Assembly: GCA_032719365.1 (NCBI GenBank)
Contig: CM064866.1
Coordinates: 79,749,227 to 79,813,226, forward strand
From: Prinsepia uniflora
Taxonomy: Eukaryota; Streptophyta; Magnoliopsida; Rosales; Rosaceae
Direction of reading: 5' to 3'
Length of the DNA stretch: 64,000 nt
Position 1 is the first letter of the stretch; every line of letters starts with the position of its first letter. This document shows positions 13,401 to 23,575 of the stretch, one piece after another. The notes under the pieces are model-generated. The model did no database searches, had not been told where the DNA came from, and saw nothing but the letters and a program-made list of their open reading frames with translations. Both the position numbers and the translations under genes were made by a program.

Positions 13401-15913
13401 AGCGTGCTGCCTGTCAACGGACTCAGGGCGTCGAGACCTACCTAACGGTCCTCGAGTCGTGTGAAAATTAGTTGCCAAACGAAAAGTCAACATTTTCGCC
13501 CCCATCGTCCAAATTACGGTAATGCCCCTGAACTTCCGATAGTCATAACTTTTTTCCTGATCGTCCGAATTGGACGTGCCACCTGTCTATGAACTCGTGA
13601 CGTCCCGAACTACGTCATGGTCATTGGTCAAAGTCCGTTTGACCCACCAATCAAAAAGTCAACAAATTGGGCAATACCATTCACAGGGGTAAAAACGTCA
13701 ATTCATGCAATAATTACAATATTAAAATCCTCAAATTTCCGGGGTGTTACAACTCGTGTGAGGAATCTTGTGAGTGTGAGGGGTTGAGTTTCCGGGAAAC
13801 AGAGAAGGTGTTGGGTGGTGGTGCTGCTGTGTGGTACTCCTATCATCAAATTGGACCCGTGGTGGTGTTGTGAGGATTGAGAAGAGTCGACTAGCCCCAG
13901 CGGAGCTCACGGCGGCGACCGTAGCACAGGTAATTCCTCGTTCCTGTTCAAATACTCTGTTTTTCCGTTTTGCTTCAAACCATTAGTCGTGGGTTCTGGG
14001 TGTGAGTCGACGGTTTTGGTGAGTTGGGTGAGACTTAGGAAGGTCCTAGGATTGGTTTAAGGTCGACACCGTGACGGGGGAAGACTTGGTTCGCCGGAAG
14101 GGAAAACAGGGGACTAGTTCGGGTTTTTGTTCGAGCTTGAGTCGACGACTTAGGGGCTGTGTCGAGGTGTTTGAGTGAGAGGACTGGATTGCTGAGGACT
14201 GGACGATGAAGATGGTGAAGAAAGGAAAGGAAACAGAGACGGGACGGCGGAGAACCGGGTGCGCCGGTTCAGACCGATTCACTCGAGGTAGCCGACGATG
14301 AACAGTGTTCCTGTAGCAAGCGCGTGAGGGCCACACGCGGTCACTTTGGGCGGCGCGTGGGGGCGCGTGGGGGCGCGTGCGGTGGTGTTTGGGAAAACGG
14401 TCAACATGGTTTTTGGTCTAGGTGTTATAATGGATCCATTGGAATTGGTTTCGGGATAATCGGACGTCGTTTGAGGTTAGTTCCGCGAGGTTGAAGGTTG
14501 AAGGTTTAAGGTTCCGGTTCGATCGTTTAGGACCCGGGGATTTTTGGGGAAATTGAGGTGGACCTGCGTAGACGTGTTAGTGACGTACTTTGGTTACTTG
14601 TGACAGGATTGGGACTTCCCGAGGAAGCTAAGGAACGTACGGGACGTTCTGGACGTGACTGAGGGCTCGGTACTGTGAGTGGACTCCTTCTCTAAACTCG
14701 AGCATGCATAACTGTTTTTATATAATTGTTTTATGGTTTTATATGTGATCTTATGATGGTTGAATATGTGATGATGGTTTTACATAATTGCACGGTTTTC
14801 GAGAAATAACGTAATTGACACGTTTTACGAGGAATGTCGATTTCTGAGTATAATGCCATGGTTTTGGGGGTTTCAAATGATAACTGGTTTTGAATGCTTA
14901 TAAATGGATTTTGAGACGAGATTTCGATGATTACGGTTTTTTCGGTTTTAGAATCGAATTTCGGAAAGCGGAATTTGGTTTTAAAGTTGGAAAAGTGAAA
15001 TTCCGGATTTGGGTTCGGAATGACGGTTCTGGACGCTGGAAGGGTTTCAGACCGGTGATTTCGGATTCGGGTTTGGATATGGATTTAGAAATGGTTTTCA
15101 AATGGTTTTGATTGGATTTGTTGGATCTGGTTATTGGGTTTAAAGACCCGGATTATGATTGACGGGGGAAGGGCCCGGATTGGGTTTAAAGACCCGGATT
15201 GAGTTTAAAGAATCGGGAGTTTAAAGACTCGGATATATTGATATTTCCCCCGTAAGCCTGTTGAGTTTAAATACTCGGGAGTTTAAAGACTTGGATATTA
15301 TTGAGGCCTGGATTGAGTTTAAAGACTCGGATAGGTCCAGCACGTTTGATCGGATAATGATTGGTTGAAACTTATGTTTTATGATACGGTTTTATGATGC
15401 TTATGATATGATCTCTATAACTGTTTTTACAATGATTCTGTAACTGTTTTAATGGTGATAATTACGTGATTTATAACTGTTTTTATCTAATGGGTTATGC
15501 ATGTGTGTTTTCAAAACGGAGGGCTAAAACCCTGGTTTTATTATGAAATGGTTTTCGGAAATTCTTTTCTTATTTATGGTACACTCACACCTTCTGTTTT
15601 AAATTGCCCTCCAGGTCATGGAGCTAGCGCGGGGTTGTGATGTCGAGGCAGCGTCGGAGGCATAAAATACTCGAGAGTGACCCCGGAGTGCTTTAGATTT
15701 TCCGTTGTGCGTATCTTTTGTTTATCGGTTTCTTTTCTTTGTATTTGGTACTATGCTCTGTAAAACTTAACTTCGGGATGTTTAAAGTTTCTCTTGCGTC
15801 TGACTGTGTATTTTGGCGGTTTTTCGTGAGTTTCTTTCGGTTTAGTGTTGGGGTGTCAGACGGGAGCAGGATTTACCTCGGTTTTCGGGGTGAAACCGGG
15901 GTGGGTCCTGACA
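10487..15913 (+). repeat. Family A LTR in the TRIM right LTR
   Basis: Starts tgtaacgaccc and ends gggtcctgaca, with a perfect 5-bp target duplication ctttg at 10482-10486 and 15914-15918. Without the nested solo LTR it is about 2.76 kb. It carries the family's gtttaaagac(c/t)cgg subrepeats at about 15139-15330. No internal region or second LTR adjoins, so it is a solo LTR. ORFs within it are not conserved between family copies. Confidence 0.88.
11090..13751 (-). repeat. Family F solo LTR, 2662 bp
   Basis: On the minus strand it starts tgtaacaccccgg (13751) and ends gggtcctgtca (11090). It is flanked by the direct repeat actcg at 11085-11089 and 13752-13756. A second copy of the family, also on the minus strand, starts at 61479. 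Family A sequence resumes directly on its right side, showing it entered the family A LTR later. Confidence 0.88.
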
Positions 15914-16078
15914 CTTTGAGTTTGGTTGGAACTACAAAGTTAAGCAATTTTGGGCTGGTGCAATTCCAAAATGGGTGACTTACTGTGAAGTTGCACATGA
16001 GTTCCTAGAAACAAAACCGTGAGGGCTGGACCCAAAGCGGACAATATCGTGCTAGATAAGTCGGGTCGTGACATCATC

Positions 16079-17744
16079 TCTTATACGACAGACTCATAAT
16101 CCAGAATTATCTCATGAGATGGATAAGCTGATATTAAGATATATAAAGGATTCGATTGTGCCAAATTTATCCTCTTCCGAGGGTGAGAATCCTTCAAACG
16201 TATTGGTTTACCTCGCTTCTGAGCAGGGACATATGATTAGTTAGATGCCATGGCTATTCCTCGTCCGTCTAGGATAACTCATCGATTTGGGATGATGTGT
16301 CCTATAGGGACGTCTAGCCTTGTAGGTACGTTTTTGGCACGTATATGTGATCTCGTCACTTTGGCTAGAACAGAGAAAACATCTGGCATATTATTAACTA
16401 TACTCTGTAGATCTAGAATTCTCCACATTTCGTTCTCACTTTGTGCGGTTTGGAGATCAAGATGAGACATAGTAGGGACGTTCTACATCAATTCACATTG
16501 TTCTTTAGGAACGTTGACATTCTTATATCCCTTTAATATCGGGAAGAATATCTCATCGAAATGACTATCTGCAAATCTAGCGATAAAGAAATCGGTGTTA
16601 AGGGGTCCAAATAGCGTGTAATGGAGAATGATTCATAACTGACATATATGACCCTCCTACGTTGAGGTCTCATTTTTGTACGTTGTGGCGGTGCAATTGG
16701 TTCGTAAATGCACACCCGAAAATACCTTAAGAGCGAAACATCAAGGTCATACCTAGTTACCAGTTGTAACGTGAAATAGGGTTGGGTAGTAGTGGGTCTC
16801 AACTGGACCAACATAACTGTATGCAAAATTATATAGCCCTACACATAAATTGATTTTGGTGTGCATAACCAAGGTTCGTGCAATCATTTGCAATCGTTCA
16901 ATGAATGATTTTGCGAGACCATTCTGTGTATGAACATGTGCAACCAGATGTTCAACATCAATTCCAAGGGATATGCAATAATCATTGAACGATTTTAATG
17001 TAAATTTGCTGGCATTATCAAGTCTTATGGATTGTATAGGATAATTCGAGTGGTGGCCCTCAATTTAATGATTTGGGCGAGGATTTTAACAAATACATCA
17101 TTTCTTGTGGACAATAGTGTCACATGTGACCACCCTGTCGATGCATTAACCAAAACCATGAAATATTTAAATGGTTTGCATGGTGGTTGGATAGGTCAAC
17201 AAATATCTCCTTGTATTATGTACGGGCAGATTCTTTGCTCATCTTTGCCTATGATGGTCTAGTGTTCAATTTTCCCATTGAGCAAGCTTGGGATAGTGTT
17301 TCACTAAATATAAAGTCCTTATTAGTAAAAGGATGCCCGTATGATATATTAAGGATACGACGCATCATACCTTGACCTGGGTGTCTCAATCGATCATGTC
17401 ATAATAAGTAGTTGTTTGGGTGGTATAATGAGGTCTCAAACCTCATCCTGTCCAACGGTAGTCTAGAAATTAGTAATCTCAAGGGTGGTATTGGGATGAA
17501 CTAGTCTTTCAACAAAGTTAGTTTCTCGAGTTTCACGTCTGACATGATGCTCTTCAATAGCTTGAGCTAATACACGACATGTGTGAGACTAGTGATTGTC
17601 CTCCACATTTGTAGCATAGGTTTTGCTAGTTTTGATTCTGGTGGCAACGGACCAGACCCGGGTTCCTCTCATTTCGAGCTAAAGGAACGCGGTTCCCACC
17701 ACGTGGACCTCGACGATGATTACCTCAATCACATGGGTTATGAT
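16079..17744 (-). pseudogene. Ty1/copia gag zinc knuckle and integrase relic
   Basis: Minus-strand reading gives, in order, a decayed gag zinc-knuckle (CYKCGG...HMC, about 17570-17640), degenerate protease and pre-integrase sequence, and integrase C-terminal sequence. The best integrase blocks are PQRRRVIYVSYES (about 16640-16680), SHLDLQTAQSENE and VTRSHIRAKNVPTRLDVP (about 16300-16465), close to the copia consensus GPQRRLGIYVGYES and SHIPAANAPARIDVP. Many stops and frameshifts make it non-functional. Gene order matches the gag relic to the right and the reverse transcriptase relic beyond the TRIM on the left, so these are one element. Confidence 0.75.
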
Positions 17745-19333
17745 TGTAACGACCCAAAAAGTCAAGAAAAGTAAAATTGGAAAAATGAAATGAAAATGAA
17801 AATTTTGCCCTTAGAAGGTCAAAGATTGACTTTTTGACTCGAACACTTTTTGAACGTTCTACGAAGACCATTACAAAGGTCTTAAAATTTTGAATCCATA
17901 AACAGGCAGTATGCTAAAATTGGAGATCGAATAAGTTAGATACGGGTTAAAAGTAACTATGGGCATTTTGGTAATTTTGGACATAAGGGTATTTTGATAA
18001 TTTTACAAGAAGAATATACGTTAATCTAGAAGATTCTTTAGTTTCTCTCTCAAATCCTTTCCACGGACGTAGTCCCTTTATATATATGAATTATGTGTGT
18101 GTTGGGAGTTCAGGAGAGTAAGGCCAAAAAAGAAAAACACCATGAAGGTGATAGCCAGAGAGATAAAGGGAGAGCCATGGAGAAGGAAAAAAAGGAAAGA
18201 AAAAAAGGGAGTAAGAGAAGAGGACCAAGAAAGGGCTAGAGAAGGTAGGACACCCAGATCCGAGAAGGAAGCCCGTGAAGTCCAAGGTTTGGCCATGAAT
18301 TATCAAGGTGTCTTGGAAGCCTCATGTCATCTAACTAAGATTGCTGGGAGGTTGTTCAAGTCCCTAGGGTCATCTTAGACTTGAAAAAATGAAGGTTGGA
18401 CGCAGGAAGTCCCAGGAATGAACCTTGAACAATAGCTGAAACTTCAAGGTAAGCATATCTGATTTCTAGCATGAGTTGCTTAGTTTTGAGGTTATAGATG
18501 TTTCTGGGTACGGGGAGATTCAACTCGACTATTAGAACATAAAAATGGACGTAAAATTAGCGAGTTAGAACCGAGTTGAACTCGCGGGTTAGGCGACCCT
18601 AAAACCAGGAAAACGGATCCTAAAATGGAGATTGAAGATGAAGTAATGTGCAGGCGCTTGGCCACCACGCGCAGAGGCCTATGGTGGCGCGTGGGGACTC
18701 GTGCGGTGGCCATTCACCGTCTAGTCAATATGAAACTTTAAGCTCTCGACTTTATGAACCCAATGGTCCAGTTTTCGAGATAATTGAATATCGTCTTGTG
18801 GCAGTTTTGGCTATTCGAAGTAACATGCATTTTTAAAATTAGTATTTTAATTCCAAAAATTTGAGATTTTAAATATAATGTTAATTTGGATATTAATGAA
18901 TTTTAATGGTAAATTATGTTGTATAGAAAATTTGTGAAAATTTAGAAAAAGGAATGCAATTAAGGATTTAATTACATATACGGTGTATGCAAACATCTTA
19001 TAAATTATCATGCGAATTTACTATTATTTTAAGAACTTTATTTTATGATTGACATTATAATTAGTGTTAATTATAATAATGGCATTAAGGCTCGGACAAA
19101 GTCGAAGTTAGTAGATTTCATCATTTTGACGCGGTCAGTGGGTTGAATGTGGGCGGTGACCCCGTAAGAATAAACCATGTTTGGTTAAGTCAACATGATG
19201 TAAATACGGATTAAATTAGAAATATCTCTTGTCTAACAAGAACTAAGGGTAAGTCTCGGAAAATTCGAGACGGTTGTTAGATGGGAGCAAGACTAACATG
19301 ATTATCAAAGTAATTTAAGGACAGGTCCTATCA
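17745..19333 (+). repeat. Family E solo LTR, 1589 bp, AT-rich
   Basis: Starts tgtaacgaccc and ends aggtcctatca. Flanks atgat (17740-17744) and atggt (19334-19338) look like a 5-bp duplication with one mismatch. It interrupts the copia gag sequence. It shares the ttgactttttga and caggcag 5' modules and the terminal stem with families A, C and F, but is shorter and AT-rich at 18830-19080. That and the imperfect flanks suggest greater age. The ORF at 18097-18378 is Lys/Arg/Glu-rich low complexity and is not called a gene. Confidence 0.75.
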
Positions 19334-20049
19334 ATGGTTACGCTAATCTTGGTCATAGGGGAGTCTAGTGCGCCTAGAGCAGTTACGCCCTACATCTTTA
19401 CCATGACCCTAGTTCTCCACTCGCGATTTGATTTGCGATGGGCAACATGCTTCAGGAAAATGTGTTGTTCTAGTACTAACAGGTCAGAATTGATCATTCT
19501 TCATTAGTAGATTGCTATTCTTTTCAGCGAGCAACATAGTAGTGATCAACTCTGCGAACTTGGTGAATTTTCTCTCTCTTTATTGTTGTTATAGGATAAT
19601 ACATGAGGCAGGAAATTTGGAGAAAGTCTTCTTAAGAAGGTCAGTTTCAGTGAGCTTCTTCTCACAATATTTGAGAAGAGACTGAATACGACATACTTCA
19701 AAGTTGTATTTGTTCATAGATTTGAAATCCTGAAAACGAAGGTTATGCTACTCATGTCTTGGTTCAGGCAAGAACATATCCTTCTGATGATCAAATTGAT
19801 CTACCAACAAAACTTATAATGCTCTCGAGTCTTCTTGACCGAGATATTCACGCTGTAATGCTCGATCCATGTGCCTCCAAATGAGGAACATATCAACAGT
19901 TTCTGATGCTCAAAAGTCACATTGTCATCTTGGATGGTGGAGCGAATTCTCTTCGCAGTGAGATGAAGTTTCACATTTTCAGTCTACTGATAGTAGTTTC
20001 TTCTGGAAACTTCAAACGCATCAAAGTCGAGCTTGTTGAGATGTGCCAT
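19334..20049 (-). pseudogene. Ty1/copia gag relic
   Basis: Minus-strand start ATG at 20049-20047 opens with MAHLNKLDFDAFEV, the usual opening of a plant copia gag, followed by frameshifted blocks resembling the gag core (for example LICSSFGGTWIEHYSVNI, and FSNIV...LLKKTF-like sequence at about 19600-19700). Several stops and at least two frame changes are visible. It continues into the zinc-knuckle piece beyond the family E LTR. Confidence 0.7.
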
Positions 20050-20659
20050 TTTCTACAATGATCAAATAACGATATTAGTGCTTTGGGAAAACTCATCCAT
20101 AAGCAACTAATGAGAGCTGCATGCTCTATAACATAGTATGATTAATTTGGAGTAAGCATGTAGTGGTGAATTTATGAAGGAAACGTCGGGTTCATTTTAT
20201 TTACTATTAGTTTATATATGAACTTCTTGTTCATTTGGATACATACATTTCCTAACTAACATTGAAACAATTAAATGAAACATTTGAACAATTAAGAAAT
20301 ATAAATACTACTAGTATTTGATTTAAATTCATAATGTAATGCTTCATGCATGTTCATGTTTAAAGGCTCGAAAGCTAAAAAGGAAAAAATTCCAGCCACT
20401 GTCGGAGCCTAGCCGAGCCTAGCCATTGGAGCCGAGTTGAGTCGGTCGAGCCGAACCGCGCTGGCTAAGCAGTACCGATCGAGCTGAGCCAAATTGAGCC
20501 GAGCCGGGCCTGTATAGCCAAGCCTAGTCTGCAGAGTTGAGCTAGCATGTTGAGCCGAACCTATCAGGCTGGGCCGAGGAGGGCTAGTTGAGCTGCACCT
20601 TGAGCCGGGCCTGGCCCAAGTCGTGGGCTTCCAGTCGTTGGGCTCTAGTCATGGGCTTG
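20050..20659. other. Copia 5' leader with a gagccgagc-rich stretch
   Basis: Lies between the copia gag start and the left target site of element D; the matching leader continues at 36183. Positions 20401-20640 are rich in imperfect gagccgag/gggcttg words, a low-complexity segment. No gene seen. Confidence 0.5.
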
Positions 20660-20664
20660 CTGGC

Positions 20665-21143
20665 TGTGGAACCCAAAATCACGAGAAGAATGTAGAGCTG
20701 CCACGTGGCCCATAATTCTCAGAATGACCAAATTGCCCCTGGCAATAATACTTGAAGCCCAAGCACCGGACATGGCCCAAGCCCACAATGCTTACATAGC
20801 CCAACATTAGGTCCAAACTAGGATGACATGTGGAAACCCCTCCACCCTCGATCTGTATAACACATGTTAGCATGCAAATTGAGGAGCATTTGTCCCACAT
20901 CGAAACTATGAAAATTGAACATCTCACTCACCTCTATATAAAAGGTACAAATTTCCCAATAAAGGTAAGTCGATTCTTCGCTTCGAAGTATATCATTTTC
21001 CTCTCTCAAAGCTAACTTAGGCATCGGAGTGTTCTTGGTCGAACAACCCCCCGGGTAATCGATCAAGGCAACAATAGCTAATTGTTTGCTATTTACAGGA
21101 ATTGTGAGAACTTTTCGCGGCGGGTTGGATTTCTGCTTCAACA
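20665..21143 (+). repeat. Element D 5' LTR
   Basis: 479 bp, starts tgtggaaccc, ends ttctgcttcaaca. Contains a G-box (ccacgtgg near 20701), a strong TATA box, and a downstream leader. The 3' LTR has the same length. Confidence 0.9.
20935..20943 (+). promoter_or_regulatory. TATA box of the element D 5' LTR
   Basis: tatataaaa preceded by cctc and followed by ggtaca. The 3' LTR keeps tatataa at 35969-35975. Position inside the LTR, with some 200 bases to its end, fits a retrotransposon core promoter. Confidence 0.7.
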
Positions 21144-21144
21144 A

Positions 21145-21166
21145 TTGGTGCTTTCATTGAGAGCCG
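21145..21166 (+). other. Element D primer-binding site
   Basis: ttggtgctttcattgagagc follows the 5' LTR after one base. The tggtgc start is complementary to a tRNA 3' end in ...gcacca, as expected for a primer site. I recall the same motif in Tat-lineage plant Ty3 elements, so D may be mobilised by such a partner (inference). Confidence 0.65.
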
Positions 21167-21633
21167 ATTGAGAAGTACTCAAGGGGAGCTCTCACGATCG
21201 TTCATCGTTCATCATACTTCGTTCGTCGTTCATCGACAATGTTCGAAGTTCTTGAATGTTGTTCATCATTCTTCAGCTATGTTCATCGTTCATCGTACTT
21301 CATTCGTCATTTATCGACTATGTTTGGAAGTCCTTGAACGTTGTTCATCAGTCGCTTTCAGCGTTCATCGTACTTCATTCGTCGTTTATCGACTATGTCT
21401 AGAAGTCCTTAAACTTTGTTCATCAATCATGTTCATCGTTCATTATACTTCGTTCGTCGCTCATCGACTATGTTCGAAGTTCTTGAATGTTGTTCATCGT
21501 TCGTTGGAACTTTCCGTCAATCCTCGCGATTCAACGTGGTTAGGGCGCGACGATTCATTCGATCATTTGAAGATAGCGTTTCAGCCTTTGCAGCTCGAAA
21601 AGGAAGCAGAGAATTCATTGTGTGTTTAGAAGA

Positions 21634-23098
21634 GCATCAAAGCCTTCGCCCCGCGAAGCACCCAAGCCTTCGCCCCGCGAAGCACCCAAGCCTTCGCCCC
21701 GCGAAGCACCAAAGCCTTCACTCATGTGAAGCACTAATGCCTTCGCTCCAGTGAAGCATCCAAAGTCTTCGCTCTTGCAAAGCATCCAATGCCTTCACTC
21801 CAGTGAAACATCCAAAGCCTTCGCTCCTGCGAAACATCCAAAGTCTTCGCTCCTACGAAGTATCTAAAGCCTTCGCTCCCGCGAAGTACCATAGCCTTCG
21901 CTCCCGTGAAGCATCTGAAGCCTTTGCCCCAGTGAAGCATCTGAAGCCTTCGCTCCGCGAAGCACGCAAAGCCTTCGCCCCGCGAAGCACGCAAAGCCTT
22001 CGCCCTACGAAGCACCCAAGCCTTCGCCCACGAAGCACCCAAGCCTTCGCCCACGAAGCACCCAAGCCTTCGCCCGTGAAGCACCCAAAGCATTCGCCCC
22101 GCGAAGCACCCAAGCCTTCGCCCCGCAAAGCACCCAAGCCTTCGCCCCGCGAAGCACCAAAGCCTTCGCTTCTGTGAAGCACTAATGCCTTCGCTCCAGT
22201 GAAGCATCCAAAGTCTTCGCTCCTGCGAAGCATCCAAAGCATTTGTCCCAGTGAAGCATCCAAAGCCTTCGCTCCTGCGAAGCATCCAAAGCCTTCGTTC
22301 CTGCGAACTACCCAAAGCCTTTCCCCCGTGAAGCGCCAAAGCCTTCGCCCCGCAAAGCACCAAAGCCTTCGCCCCGCGAAGCACCAAATCCTTCACCCCA
22401 CGAAGCACCAAAGCCTTCGCCCCGCGAAGCACCAAAGCCTTCGCCCTGCGAGGCACCAAAGCCTTCACCCCAGTGAAGCATCCAAGCCTTCGTCCCCGCG
22501 AAACACCAAAGCCATCGTCCTAGCGAAACATATGAAGCTTTCGTTCCTGTGAAGTACCAATGCCTTCGCTCCCGCGAAGTACCAAAGCCTTCGCTCCCGC
22601 GAAGCACCAAAGCCTTCGCTCCCACGAAGCATCAAAGCCTTCGCTCCCGCGAAGCACCAAAGCTTTCGCCCTGTGAAGCACGCAAAGCCTTCGCCCTGCG
22701 AAGCACGCAAAGCCTTCGCCCCGCGAAGCACGAAAAGCCTTCGCCCCTCAAAGCACGCAAAGCCTTCGCCTCGCGAAGCACCAAAGCCTTCGCCCCGCGA
22801 AGCACCCAAGCATTCGCCCCGCGAAACACCTAAGCCTTTGCTGATATGAAGCACCAAAGCCTTCGCCATGCCAAGCATCAAAGCCTTTGCCATGGGAAGC
22901 ACTAGAGCCTTCGCCATGTGAAGCATCAATGCCTACGCCATGTGAAGCATTCAAGTCTTTGCCCAACGAAGCATCCAAGCCTTCACCCTGCGAAGCATCC
23001 AAGCCTTCGCCTTGCGATGCACCCAAGCCTTCCTCATGTGAAGCACCCATGCCTTCGTTCTTCGAAGTATCAAAAATTTTGCCTTGCGAAGCATCAAG
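21634..23098 (+). repeat. Tandem array of ~24-bp units with a hairpin in each
   Basis: Roughly 55-60 units, mostly 23-27 bases long, typified by gaagcaccaaagccttcgcc. Each unit holds cttcgc, a 3-5 base loop, then gcgaag, a 6-bp stem. Variants keep pairing: cttcac pairs with gtgaag at 21716-21731 and 22463-22478. The right end (after about 22840) decays. Because units lack stop codons, long ORFs appear in several frames on both strands. Unit lengths not divisible by three change the frame repeatedly, so a protein is unlikely. It lies in the element D internal region. Confidence 0.9.
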
Positions 23099-23575
23099 GT
23101 CTTCCTCCGGGAAACATCTTAGGCCTTTCCTTCAGGAAATAATCAAAACCTTTCTCCAGAAAGCCTGCGAAGCCTTGCTCTCAGGAGCACATCAAGACCT
23201 TCCACCTGGAAGCACTTGAAGCCTTCCTCCAAGAAACAATCCAAGTCTTCACCCCAGAAGCAATGCAAGACTCTTTCTGGGAGCCACTCTAGACCAATTG
23301 GAGTAAAAAAGCTCTCAGTGGATGCTGACAGCTACATTGGGGGCATTTGACAGACCTACAAGTGCAGAAGCTAATTCAAACAAATAAAAAGTTTGTAGAG
23401 GAAACTTCACACACGAATTCAAAATTCAAATTGAAAAATGGTTAGCAAATCACATGTCGATTACTCACACCAAGCATTCAATGTTGAAATGAAAATACAA
23501 TCATGGATAAGAAGCAATTACTCTATGAGAATTCTGGGGGCAAAGCACCAATGTCTATCATCCTTTGAGACTCGG

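Larger units (their letters stand above)
3830..16073 (+). mobile_element. TRIM retrotransposon, both LTRs interrupted
   Basis: A terminal-repeat retrotransposon in miniature. It starts tgtaagacc and ends gtcgtgaca, flanked by the direct repeat tcatc at 3825-3829 and 16074-16078. The left LTR (3830-10272) and right LTR (10348-16073) share an opening with gaacggtgaacaatccca, a middle with atatgtgtg...catctatctagca, and an end with cccaaagcggacaatat and cgtgaca. Without insertions each LTR is about 300 bp and the element about 690 bp. There is no coding capacity, as expected for TRIMs, which rely on enzymes of other elements. Insertions into both LTRs have stretched it to 12.2 kb. It sits inside the copia relic. 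Confidence 0.85.

Noticed and set aside
21634..23098. CRISPR-like array
   Set aside because: Units are contiguous without unique spacers, lie in a plant retrotransposon, and no cas genes are present.
21168..23219. Long ORFs on both strands (up to 244 residues) rich in KHPSLRPA or GEGFGAS
   Set aside because: They are by-products of a stop-free tandem array, open in several frames on both strands, with unit lengths that shift frame. No start context, domain or splice structure supports a protein.
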